A DNA stretch of 64,000 nucleotides. It comes from Mesorhizobium australicum (lineage in GTDB: Bacteria; Pseudomonadota; Alphaproteobacteria; Rhizobiales; Rhizobiaceae). The DNA lies in the NCBI RefSeq assembly GCF_900177325.1, contig NZ_FXBL01000004.1, forward strand, positions 4,464,001 to 4,528,000, in the 5' to 3' direction. Shown piece by piece: positions 41,074 through 49,213 of the stretch. Below the pieces are notes generated by a model that was not told where the DNA came from, searched no databases, and worked only from the letters and a program-made list of their open reading frames with translations. Each line of letters begins with the position of its first letter. Position 1 is the stretch's first letter. Made by a program: the position numbers and the translations under genes.

Positions 41074-42216
41074 ATGGATTTTGAACTCTCCGAACAGCAG
41101 AGGCTGATGCGGGACAGCCTGCGGTCGTTCCTGACGCGCGAATGCCCGATCGAATATGTCAGGGCATGCGACGAGGAGGAACGGTTTCCGTTCGAGCTCT
41201 ACGACAAGCTCGCCGCCGAAGGCTGGCTCGGCCTGCCAATCCCGGAAGCCTATGGCGGTATGGGCGGAAGCTGCACCGACCTCGCGGTCTTCCTCGAAGA
41301 GTTCGCCCGCCACTTCGAGGCCGGGGCCAACATCTTCTACACGACGATCGTCATCGCGACCGACGCCATCACCCATTTCGGCACCGAGGCGCAGCAGCGC
41401 GAGCTGCTGCCCAAGCTTGCCAAGGGCGAGATCCGCTTCGCCTTCTCGCTGTCGGAGCCGAACTCGGGTTCGGACGCGGCCAGCCTGCGCACACGGGCAG
41501 TGCTGGAGGGCGACGAGTGGGTGATCAACGGACAGAAGATGTTCTGCTCCTGCGCCCAGGAGGCCGACTACATCCTGCTGATGGCGCGCTCCGACGCGGA
41601 AGCGCCCAAGCACAAGGGCATCACCATGTTCCTGCTCGACCCGAAAACACCCGGAGTCGAGATCCGCAAGCTCAAGAAGCTTGGCCTCAAGCCGATGGAC
41701 CTGAACGAGATCTTCCTGTCGGACGTGCGCCTGCCGAAGGACGCCATCATCGGCACGGCGAACAATGGCTGGATGAACGCGCTGAAGACGCTCGACTACG
41801 AGCGCTGCTGCCTTTCGGCTGTCAATGTCGGCGCCGCGCAGACCGTGCTCGACAAGTCGGTCGCCTACACCAACGAGCGCGAGCAGTTCGGGCAGAAGAT
41901 CTCGAGCTTCCAGCTCACCCGCGCCAAGCTCGCCGACATGGACATGGAGATCGAGGCCGCCCGTCTCCTGCTCTACCGCAGCGCCAACCTCGTCGATCGG
42001 GGCATCCCGAACAACAAGGAGAGCGCGATGGCCAATCTCTATTCCTCCGAGACCTATGTCCGCGCCGCGCTCAACGGCATGCGCATGATGGGCGGCTGGG
42101 GCTATCTGATGGAATACGACATGCAACGCCACTTCCGCGATTCCAAGCTCGCCGAAATCGGCGGCGGCACGTCGGAGATCCTGCGCATCATCATCTCGCG
42201 AGAGATCACGAAGTGA
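41074..42216 (+). CDS. acyl-CoA dehydrogenase (second)
   Basis: This 380-residue FAD enzyme has FSLSEPNSGSDAASLRT and INGQKMFCSCA flavin motifs, the EQFGQKISSFQ segment and C-terminal GGGTSEILR. The usual C-terminal catalytic Glu (as in the first dehydrogenase, EGTSEI) is Gly here. A Glu at the isovaleryl-CoA-dehydrogenase position (LDYERCCL) may act instead. It is the second oxidation step or handles a branched or cyclic acyl chain. The ATG at 41074 has AAGGA upstream. Its stop overlaps the next GTG start. Confidence 0.93.
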   Translation: MDFELSEQQRLMRDSLRSFLTRECPIEYVRACDEEERFPFELYDKLAAEGWLGLPIPEAYGGMGGSCTDLAVFLEEFARHFEAGANIFYTTIVIATDAITHFGTEAQQRELLPKLAKGEIRFAFSLSEPNSGSDAASLRTRAVLEGDEWVINGQKMFCSCAQEADYILLMARSDAEAPKHKGITMFLLDPKTPGVEIRKLKKLGLKPMDLNEIFLSDVRLPKDAIIGTANNGWMNALKTLDYERCCLSAVNVGAAQTVLDKSVAYTNEREQFGQKISSFQLTRAKLADMDMEIEAARLLLYRSANLVDRGIPNNKESAMANLYSSETYVRAALNGMRMMGGWGYLMEYDMQRHFRDSKLAEIGGGTSEILRIIISREITK

Positions 42217-43397
42217 CGCCGGCGGCGGGCGATCATATCGGCACGCTCGCGGTGCATGCCGGCCATGCGCCGGAGGAGCATATGGGGGCCGCGGTGCCGC
42301 CGCTCTACCAGAGCGTGACCTTCGTCGCCGCCGACAGCGATACGCTGGAAGAGATCAACGAGGGGCGCCGGCGCGGCTACGTCTACAGCCGCATCCGGAA
42401 CCCGACCGTTCTGGCCGCCGAACAGCGGCTGGCGGCGCTGGAAGGCGCGCAGTCGGCCGTGCTCTTCGCCTCCGGCATGGCCGCAGTCGCCGGCGCGCTC
42501 GATCCGTTTCTGACATCCGGGGACGAACTGGTCGCCCTGCCCGACATCTACGGCGGGACGCTGCGCTATTTCACCGAGATCCTGCCACAGCGCGGGATCG
42601 TCGTGCGTTGGGCGAAGTCGATCTATGCCGCGGATGTCGCCGCCTGCATCGGCCCGAAAACGAAGATCATCTACGCCGAGACGCCGACGAACCCGCTCGT
42701 GCGCATTGTCGACCTCCCGGCCCTCGCAGAATTGGCCGCGCAATCGTCTGCGATGCTCGTCGTCGACGGCACGCTGGGCGGGCCGCTGAACCAGAAGCCG
42801 CTGGACCTGGGAGTGAATCTCCTCGTCCATTCCGGCTCCAAATATCTGAACGGCCACAGCGACGTTCTGGCCGGCGCAGTCGTTGGATCGCGTGACCTGA
42901 CACGCAAGGTCCGCTCCGCCCAGCAGGCGAGCGGTGCGATCATGGATCCCCACGCTGCCTGGCTTCTGATGCGCGGCATGGCGACCTACGAGCTGCGGAT
43001 GCAGCGTCACAACGCCAGCGGAATGGAAATCGCCGGCTTCCTGGAAGGGCACAAGGCGGTCCGCAAAGTCCATTTTCCCGGCCTCGCCTCGCATCCAGAT
43101 CACCAGCTGGCGCGGCGCCAGATGTCCGGCTTCGGCGGGCTGATCTCCTTCGAGGTCGAAGACGAGCGGCTGGCGCGGCAGGTCGTCGACCGCACGCGCC
43201 TGTTTGGCATCGGACCCAGCATCGGCGGCATAGAGAGCCTGATCAGCCAGCCGGGAAACACCTCGCATCATTCGGTACCGCCGCAGCGGCGGCTTGAAAT
43301 GGGGATCACGCCCGGCCTCGTTCGCATCTCTGTCGGAATAGAGGACGCACGAGACCTGATCGCGGATCTCGCCCAGGCGCTGGAGGCTTCACGATGA
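42213..43397 (+). CDS. Cys/Met-metabolism PLP-dependent enzyme (cystathionine gamma-synthase/lyase family)
   Basis: This 394-residue fold-type I PLP enzyme has YSRIRNPTVLAAEQRLAALEG, SGMAAVAGAL and the Schiff-base lysine at about 210 (VHSGSKYLNGHSDV). The family makes or breaks C-S bonds (gamma-synthase, beta- and gamma-lyases). The GTG start at 42213 overlaps the upstream stop (GTGA); homology begins right after. Coupling to a hydantoinase and an acyl-CoA dehydrogenase is unusual and suggests that the pathway substrate contains a thioether or yields a sulfur amino acid. Confidence 0.9.
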   Translation: MTPAAGDHIGTLAVHAGHAPEEHMGAAVPPLYQSVTFVAADSDTLEEINEGRRRGYVYSRIRNPTVLAAEQRLAALEGAQSAVLFASGMAAVAGALDPFLTSGDELVALPDIYGGTLRYFTEILPQRGIVVRWAKSIYAADVAACIGPKTKIIYAETPTNPLVRIVDLPALAELAAQSSAMLVVDGTLGGPLNQKPLDLGVNLLVHSGSKYLNGHSDVLAGAVVGSRDLTRKVRSAQQASGAIMDPHAAWLLMRGMATYELRMQRHNASGMEIAGFLEGHKAVRKVHFPGLASHPDHQLARRQMSGFGGLISFEVEDERLARQVVDRTRLFGIGPSIGGIESLISQPGNTSHHSVPPQRRLEMGITPGLVRISVGIEDARDLIADLAQALEASR

Positions 43398-44803
43398 ACG
43401 ATCTGGTCATTGCGAACGGTCTGGTGGTCCTGCCCGAAGGACCGCGGAAAGCCGATGTGATCATCTCCGGCGAGATGATCGCGGGCATCGCGGAGCCAGG
43501 CACCGGCCGCGGAGAGCGTGTCGTCGATGCGGGCGGCAGGATCGTGTTGCCGGCCGGCGTCGATCCCCACGTCCATCTGCTTGTCGGCTTCATGGGCCAG
43601 CGCAGCGTCTACGACTTCGAATCGGGCGGCATCGCCGCGCTGCGCGGCGGCACTACGGCGATCGTCGACTTCGCGTTGCAGCGGCGCGGCGGCTCGATCC
43701 TGAAAGGCTTCCACTACCGCCGCAAGCAGGCCGACGAGTTCGTGACGCTCGACTACGGACTGCACCAGATCATCACCGACGTGAACAAGGACAGCCTTGC
43801 CGAACTGGCGCAGTTGCGCGCGGACGGTGTCGCGTCGCTCAAGGTCTACATGATCTACGAGGACGACGGGCTGAAGCTGGAGGATGGCCAGCTTCACGCG
43901 CTGATGCAGCAGGCGGCGAAGGACGACCTGATGCTCGTCCTCCATGCCGAGAACGCGGGCATCATCGAGCGCCTGCGCGCCGAAGCGGTCGCCGCCGGCC
44001 ACACGCATCCGCGCTGGCACGCCCTCACGCGCCCGCCGATCACCGAGGTGGAGGCGATCCAGCGCGCCATCCTGTTCTCCGAGGATACCGGCTGCGGCGT
44101 CCATATCCTGCACCTGGTGGCAAAGGGCGGCCTGCCGCTGATCGAGGCGGCGCGGCGGCGCGGCCTGCCGGTGACGGCCGAGACATGCACACACTATCTG
44201 GCGCTCGATGAAAGCGCGCTGGAGCGCGACAATCCGCACGAATACGTCATGAGCCCGCCGCTGCGCTCGCCCGACAATCAAGCCGCACTCTGGGAGGCGC
44301 TCAAGTCGGGCGTGCTGTCCGCCGTGACCTCGGACGAGGTGTCCTATTCGGCCGCGGCCAAGGCGATGGGGGCCGGGTCCTTCGCCACGATCGCCAACGG
44401 CTGCACGGGCATAGAGGCGCGGCTGCCGGTGCTCTACACGCTGGGCGTCGCGCAAGGGCGGCTTTCGCTGCAGCGCTTCGCCGAACTCTTCTCCACCTGG
44501 CCCGCCGACATTTTCGGCTTCGGCGACCGCAAGGGCCGCATTGCGCCCGGCTATGACGCCGACCTGGTCGTCATCGACCCCGAGACCCGCCGCACGATGG
44601 GCAGGCACAGCGACTACGGCGACATCGGCTACAATCCTTACGAGGGCATGGAACTCACCGGCTGGGCGCGCCAGACCATCTATCGCGGCAAGGTCGTGGT
44701 CGAGGACGGCAAGTTCCTCGGCACGCGGGGCCAGGGACGTTTCCTGAAACGCGGCGCGCCGCGCCGGCCGCACATCGCTCCCGACGGCGGAGCAGCGGCC
44801 TGA
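43394..44803 (+). CDS. dihydropyrimidinase / D-hydantoinase family amidohydrolase
   Basis: This 469-residue TIM-barrel amidohydrolase opens cyclic ureides (dihydropyrimidines, hydantoins) to N-carbamoyl amino acids. The metal site is clear: His 59 and His 61 in DPHVH, the carbamylated Lys at 150 (ASLKVYMIY), His in VLHAENAG, His in HILHLVAKGG, and the catalytic Asp in TSDEVSYS. The usual TDH motif reads SDE here, a variation that may alter specificity. The start overlaps the preceding gene by four bases and the stop overlaps the next by one. The carbamoylase that follows completes the conversion. Confidence 0.93.
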   Translation: MNDLVIANGLVVLPEGPRKADVIISGEMIAGIAEPGTGRGERVVDAGGRIVLPAGVDPHVHLLVGFMGQRSVYDFESGGIAALRGGTTAIVDFALQRRGGSILKGFHYRRKQADEFVTLDYGLHQIITDVNKDSLAELAQLRADGVASLKVYMIYEDDGLKLEDGQLHALMQQAAKDDLMLVLHAENAGIIERLRAEAVAAGHTHPRWHALTRPPITEVEAIQRAILFSEDTGCGVHILHLVAKGGLPLIEAARRRGLPVTAETCTHYLALDESALERDNPHEYVMSPPLRSPDNQAALWEALKSGVLSAVTSDEVSYSAAAKAMGAGSFATIANGCTGIEARLPVLYTLGVAQGRLSLQRFAELFSTWPADIFGFGDRKGRIAPGYDADLVVIDPETRRTMGRHSDYGDIGYNPYEGMELTGWARQTIYRGKVVVEDGKFLGTRGQGRFLKRGAPRRPHIAPDGGAAA

Positions 44804-46047
44804 TGAGCACCCTGCCTGCCGACGTCAGCGCTGCCCTGCGCGCCGACTTCGACGCTGTCGCTGCGATCGGCCGGGATCCGGCGGGCGGCTGGACGAGGTC
44901 GGCCTACGGCGATCACGAATGCGAAGCGCATCGCTGGTTTGCTGCGACCGCGGAAGCCGCAGGCCTTGCGGTGCGGCAGGACGCCTTCGGCAACTCCATC
45001 GCGCGCCGCGAAGGTCGCCCCGGCGCACCGGCCATCGCCATCGGCTCGCATCTCGACACGGTGACGCACGGCGGTCTTTTCGACGGCGCGCTGGGCGTGC
45101 TCGCCGGCCTGGAGATCGCGCGCCGGGTCGCGCCGGGGCCGGAAGATCTCGCACTCGAGATCATCGCCTTCCGCGACGAGGAAGGCCGCTTCGGCGCCCT
45201 GACCGGCAGTCGGGCGATGGCCGGCGATCTGCCGCACGACGCCCTTTCGATGCGCGATGCCGATGGGACCGGTCTGCGGAGCGCGATGCGGGAGGCGGGC
45301 TTTCCGGTTGAATCCGCCTTGGTCGCCAAACGTAACCTGTCGGAGATCGCGGCCTATCTCGAACTGCACATCGAGCAGGGACCGGTTCTGGAGGCGGGCG
45401 GTGAGAGCGTCGGCATCGTCACCGCGATCGCCGGGCAGAAGCGCCTGGCGATCCGCTTCACTGGCACGGCCGGTCACGCCGGCACGACGCCGATGGAGCT
45501 TCGCCACGATGCGTTCGCTGCTGCGGCGGAATTCGCCGTCGGCTTCCGCGACATGATCGTAGAGGAAGGCCAAGGCACCGCGCGCGGCACGATCGGCATC
45601 GTCAAGACGAGCCCCAATCAGGGCAACGTGATTCCGGGCGAGGTGCGGATCGGTCTCGAAATCCGCGATGCGTCAGCCGCGCTTCTTGCCCATCTGGCCG
45701 AGCGCACCGCCGCGCTCGCGACCGAGGCGGGAGCGCGGCACGGCGTCGAAGCCGGCCACCGCGTCGTCTACGAGGCGGCCCCGGTGCCGATGGCCCCCCA
45801 GCTGATGGACCTGCTGGAGGGACAGGCCCGCGCGCTCGCCATACCGTGCCGCCGCCTGCTTTCGGGCGCGAACCACGATGCCGGCATCCTCGGCGCGCAC
45901 ATTCCGGCCGCCATGCTCTTCGTCCCTTCGCGCGGCGGCGTCAGCCACACGCCGGACGAGCATACCGATTGGCACCACATCGAGGCGGCCGTCGCCGTGC
46001 TCGAGCACGGCGTGCGCCTGCTGGTTTCGCCGCACAGGTCCAGATGA
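44803..46047 (+). CDS. N-carbamoyl-L-amino acid hydrolase / allantoate amidohydrolase family (M20)
   Basis: This 414-residue binuclear zinc amidase is of the HyuC/AllC/beta-ureidopropionase family. Metal ligands are recognisable: His 83 in GSHLDTV, Asp 94 in GGLFDG, the acidic pair in RDEEGRF (125-127) and His in LELHIEQGP. The dimerisation domain (about 210-320) contains TGTAGHAGTTP. It removes the carbamoyl group of the product made by the preceding amidohydrolase, giving a free amino acid, CO2 and ammonia. Start and previous stop share one base (TGATG). Confidence 0.92.
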   Translation: MSTLPADVSAALRADFDAVAAIGRDPAGGWTRSAYGDHECEAHRWFAATAEAAGLAVRQDAFGNSIARREGRPGAPAIAIGSHLDTVTHGGLFDGALGVLAGLEIARRVAPGPEDLALEIIAFRDEEGRFGALTGSRAMAGDLPHDALSMRDADGTGLRSAMREAGFPVESALVAKRNLSEIAAYLELHIEQGPVLEAGGESVGIVTAIAGQKRLAIRFTGTAGHAGTTPMELRHDAFAAAAEFAVGFRDMIVEEGQGTARGTIGIVKTSPNQGNVIPGEVRIGLEIRDASAALLAHLAERTAALATEAGARHGVEAGHRVVYEAAPVPMAPQLMDLLEGQARALAIPCRRLLSGANHDAGILGAHIPAAMLFVPSRGGVSHTPDEHTDWHHIEAAVAVLEHGVRLLVSPHRSR

Positions 46048-47723
46048 GCCTCCCCCGCATGACCGACGCAAGCCCCTCATCTCCGTTCTGGCCGCCCGGC
46101 CTGGACTTCCATCTCCCGGTTGCACCCGGGAACGCGTTTCATAACCTGCTCAATGCCGCCCGGCGCGATCCATCGCACCCTGCCCTGCTGTACTACGGCG
46201 CCGTCACCAGCTACGGGAAGCTGCTCGCCGATGCGGAAGCGCTTGCCGGCTACCTCCAGAACCGCTGCGGCGTGCGCAAGGGCGACCGCGTGCTGATCGA
46301 CATGCAGAACTGCCCGCAGTTCGTCACCGCCTTCCAGGCCGTGCTGCGCGCGGATGCAGTCGTCGTGCCGGTCAATCCGATGAACATGGCGGCCGAACTC
46401 GAGCACTACATCGCCGACAGCGGCGCTTCCGTCGCCATCATCGGCGACGAGCTCGTCGAGCGCTTCGCCTCGCTGGCCAACCTGCCCGAGCATGTGATCG
46501 TCGCGCGTTATGCGGACGCCGCACCCGTGGAGTGCAAGTACCAGCTACCCGAGGTGATGCTGCGAGCACCGGAGGAGTTACCGGCGAACCGCTTCATCAG
46601 ATTCGACGATGCAATCGCCGCCGGAGAACAGCCCTCTGCGATGACGGCCGGCGACGACGACCTCGCCGTGATGCCCTACACCTCGGGCACGACGGGACAT
46701 CCCAAGGGTTGCATGCAGCCGCACCGCTCGCTGAAGTTCACCGCCGTTGCGCAGGCGATATGGTACGGCTTCGACCATAACAGCGTCCTCACCGCCTTCA
46801 TGCCGCTCTTCCACGTCGCCGGCATGCAGGCGTCGATGGGCGGCGGCCTCTATGCCGGTGCGACGCTGCTGTTGCTCACCCGATGGAACCGCGACCTCGT
46901 CGCGCCGCTGTTCATCGAACACGGCGTCACGTTCTGGTCGGCCGCGCCGACCATGATCGTCGACGTGATGGCCGGAGACCAGTTCGACGAACGCGCCTTC
47001 GAGAAGCTCACAGTGCTCACCGGCGGCGGCTCCTCGATGCCGACCGCGCTCGCCGAGCAACTGGAGAGGCGCTATGGGCTACGCTTCTGCGAGGGTTATG
47101 GCCTGTCCGAGACGATGTCGGCGACCCATATCAACCCGACCGCGCGCCCCAAGCCGCAATGCCTCGGCATTCCGATCTTCGACACCTATTCGCTGATCGT
47201 GAAGCCGGAGACGACCGAAGAACTGCCGAATGGCGAGGTCGGCGAGTTGCTGATCGCCGGTCCGCAGCTGATGCGCGGCTACTGGAATCATCCTGAAGCC
47301 GACCGCGACGCCTTCGTCACCATCGGTGGACGCCGCTACCTGCGCACCGGCGACATGGCCTACCGCGACGACGAGGGCTACTATTTCATCGTCGACCGGC
47401 TGAAACGCATGATCAACGTGTCGGGCTACAAGGTCTGGCCGGCGGAATGCGAGGCGCTGCTCTATCGCCATCCCGACGTGCAGGAATGCTGCGTCATCGC
47501 CGTCTCCGATCCCTATCGCGGTGAATCGGTGAAGGCGTTCGTCACCCTGCGGCCGCAGGCGCGCGGTCGGATCAGCGAGGACGACATCATCAGCTTCGCC
47601 CGCGGCGTCATGGCCGCCTACAAGGTGCCGCGCGCCGTCGCCTTCGTCGACCAGCTTCCGCGTTCCGGCAGCAACAAGATCGACTGGCGCAAGCTTCAGG
47701 AACAGGAGCAGGCAAGAGCGTGA
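46044..47723 (+). CDS. acyl-CoA synthetase (AMP-forming, fatty-acid-CoA ligase family)
   Basis: This 559-residue adenylate-forming ligase has the P-loop YTSGTTGHPKG, the aromatic motif EGYGLSETM, the RTGDMAY Asp motif, the hinge DRLKRMINVSGYKV and a C-terminal catalytic Lys in GSNKIDWRKL. It activates a carboxylate as acyl-CoA for the dehydrogenases and hydratases of the same operon. The ATG at 46044 overlaps the carbamoylase stop (ATGA); an internal ATG at 46059 is possible. The acid activated is unknown. Confidence 0.94.
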   Translation: MSLPRMTDASPSSPFWPPGLDFHLPVAPGNAFHNLLNAARRDPSHPALLYYGAVTSYGKLLADAEALAGYLQNRCGVRKGDRVLIDMQNCPQFVTAFQAVLRADAVVVPVNPMNMAAELEHYIADSGASVAIIGDELVERFASLANLPEHVIVARYADAAPVECKYQLPEVMLRAPEELPANRFIRFDDAIAAGEQPSAMTAGDDDLAVMPYTSGTTGHPKGCMQPHRSLKFTAVAQAIWYGFDHNSVLTAFMPLFHVAGMQASMGGGLYAGATLLLLTRWNRDLVAPLFIEHGVTFWSAAPTMIVDVMAGDQFDERAFEKLTVLTGGGSSMPTALAEQLERRYGLRFCEGYGLSETMSATHINPTARPKPQCLGIPIFDTYSLIVKPETTEELPNGEVGELLIAGPQLMRGYWNHPEADRDAFVTIGGRRYLRTGDMAYRDDEGYYFIVDRLKRMINVSGYKVWPAECEALLYRHPDVQECCVIAVSDPYRGESVKAFVTLRPQARGRISEDDIISFARGVMAAYKVPRAVAFVDQLPRSGSNKIDWRKLQEQEQARA

Positions 47724-48187
47724 GCGACATCGACAGCACGAGCCAGATCTGGCTGGAGGACTTCGTCCCCGGAACCGTCCTCACCTCGCCTTCCAGGCTC
47801 GTGACGATCGAAGACATCGACACCTGGGCGGCGCTCACCGGCGAACGGCATCCCGTCCACATGGACGACGCCTTCGCGCAGGCGGCCGGCTTTCGCGGAC
47901 GCGTTGCGCACGGGCTTTTCAGCCTTGCCCTGGTCGAGGGGCTGAAGGCCGAAATCGGTGTGTTCGAGCGCAGCGTCATCGCCTCGCTCGGCTGGAACAA
48001 TGTCAAGTTCTCCGCGCCGCTCTATCCCGGCGACAACGTGCATCTGCGGCTCACCCTTGTCTCGAAACGGTCGAGTTCGAAGCCCGGAAAAGGTATCGCC
48101 GAGGAGCGCGGAGTGCTCGTCAAGGAGGACGGAACCGAGGTCGTCAGCGGCGACCACATCGTCATTCTTCTGTCCCGGCCGGAATGA
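47720..48187 (+). CDS. MaoC family dehydratase
   Basis: This 155-residue single hotdog protein has the hydratase-like segment GERHPVHMDDAFAQAAGF followed by RVAHGLFSL. The consensus Asn of the hydratase motif is His here, but the catalytic His and helix are kept. It probably hydrates an enoyl-CoA with (R) stereochemistry. The GTG start at 47720 overlaps the ligase stop (GTGA). It is the last gene of the coupled run. Confidence 0.9.
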   Translation: MSDIDSTSQIWLEDFVPGTVLTSPSRLVTIEDIDTWAALTGERHPVHMDDAFAQAAGFRGRVAHGLFSLALVEGLKAEIGVFERSVIASLGWNNVKFSAPLYPGDNVHLRLTLVSKRSSSKPGKGIAEERGVLVKEDGTEVVSGDHIVILLSRPE

Positions 48188-48255
48188 TCGTTCCATTTGC
48201 GCGAAAGTCGGCGGACATTGACTTCTCTTTTCTCCACTCCTAATCAGACAGCGAG

Positions 48256-48298
48256 ATTTCCGATTTCCGGAAGTTTATTTCCGTTCGAAATTCGGAAA
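48256..48298. promoter_or_regulatory. cluster of ATTTCCG/CGGAAA repeats upstream of the IclR gene
   Basis: ATTTCCG occurs at 48256-48262, 48263-48269 and 48277-48283, and its inverse CGGAAA at 48293-48298. TTCCGGAA (48265-48272) is a perfect palindrome. TTTCCG-N9-CGGAAA spans 48278-48298. The array lies 52-94 nt before the IclR start and is a likely autoregulatory operator. Confidence 0.5.
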
Positions 48299-48349
48299 AT
48301 GCGCCGGATGCCCGGCGATCTCGCTGTCCTGAAAAGGAGTCGGCTGTTC

Positions 48350-49105
48350 ATGTCGGATCAGGAAGATTCACCGCTCGGCCGCGCCCTGCGGATCATCGAG
48401 CTTCTGGCCGGGGCGCCCGAAGGCATGACACTCAGCGAGATCGCCGCCGCGACCGACCTCGTCATGACCACGGCGCATCGCCAGCTCGCCACCCTCACCG
48501 GCCTCGGTGTCGTGCGCAAGACCCGCGCCAAGACCTTCGTCGTCGGCGAGAGGATGGTCCGTGTCGCGGCCCGGTTGTCCGGCGGGGCGGATGTCGCCAC
48601 GCTTGCCGAACCGGTGCTGCGCGAGCTCGCCGACAAGTTTGGCGAGACGGCATTCCTTGCTCGTCTGGACGGGACGCATGTGCAACTGCTCGCCACCGCG
48701 CTGCCCGATTCCAAGGGTCAGGCCTATGCCCAGCCCGGCCGCGACATGCCGCTTTACGCAGCTGCGTCCGGCAAGATCCTGCTGGCGCTACAGGACGAGG
48801 CGTTCATCAGCCAGTATCTGAAGCTGAAGCGCCACGCCTACACACCGAACACGAAGACGTCGGAGGAAGATATTCGCGCCGACATCGCGTTGGCGCGGGC
48901 GCGCCATATCGCCGTCTGCGACAACGAATTCGATCCCGGCATCCTCTCCTACGCCTGCGCCGTTCTCGATCCGCGCACCAACGAGCCCTATGCGATGGCC
49001 ATCTTCGGCCTGGCCGAGCGCTTTGGAACCGTCAGTTCCGCCAATGTCGAGACGCAGCTCATCAATGCAGCGGAACGGTTGCGCCGCGGTTTGCAGGCGC
49101 ATTGA
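48350..49105 (+). CDS. IclR family transcriptional regulator (second)
   Basis: This 251-residue regulator has a winged helix at about 10-75 (LSEIAAATDLVMTTAHRQLATL) and an IclR effector domain with PGRDMPLYAAASGKILLAL. The ATG at 48350 has AAGGAG upstream and begins the family homology; a longer frame from 48197 crosses the operator-like repeats. It sits between the coupled operon and the crotonase/aminotransferase genes and could control both. Confidence 0.91.
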   Translation: MSDQEDSPLGRALRIIELLAGAPEGMTLSEIAAATDLVMTTAHRQLATLTGLGVVRKTRAKTFVVGERMVRVAARLSGGADVATLAEPVLRELADKFGETAFLARLDGTHVQLLATALPDSKGQAYAQPGRDMPLYAAASGKILLALQDEAFISQYLKLKRHAYTPNTKTSEEDIRADIALARARHIAVCDNEFDPGILSYACAVLDPRTNEPYAMAIFGLAERFGTVSSANVETQLINAAERLRRGLQAH

Positions 49106-49148
49106 CCGCCGTCTCCAGTATTCTGTATTACGGAAAAAACTTGCAAAA

Positions 49149-49164
49149 AACAGAATATTCTGTT
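49149..49164. promoter_or_regulatory. 16-bp perfect palindrome, candidate IclR operator
   Basis: AACAGAATATTCTGTT is its own reverse complement. It lies 50 nt upstream of the GTG start at 49214, and a related half site (TATTCTGTATTA) lies at about 49120. The palindrome is in the only AT-rich stretch between the IclR gene and the crotonase gene. It fits a dimeric regulator. Confidence 0.55.
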
Positions 49165-49213
49165 CTCTGCAATTGTCGTCCCCTGACGGCTTTTCCGATG
49201 CTGGAGATGCGGC

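Noticed and set aside
49149..49164. The 16-bp palindrome as a LexA box
   Set aside because: It reads ACAG...CTGT, the reverse of the CTGT-N8-ACAG type, and does not match the alphaproteobacterial GTTC-N7-GTTC box.
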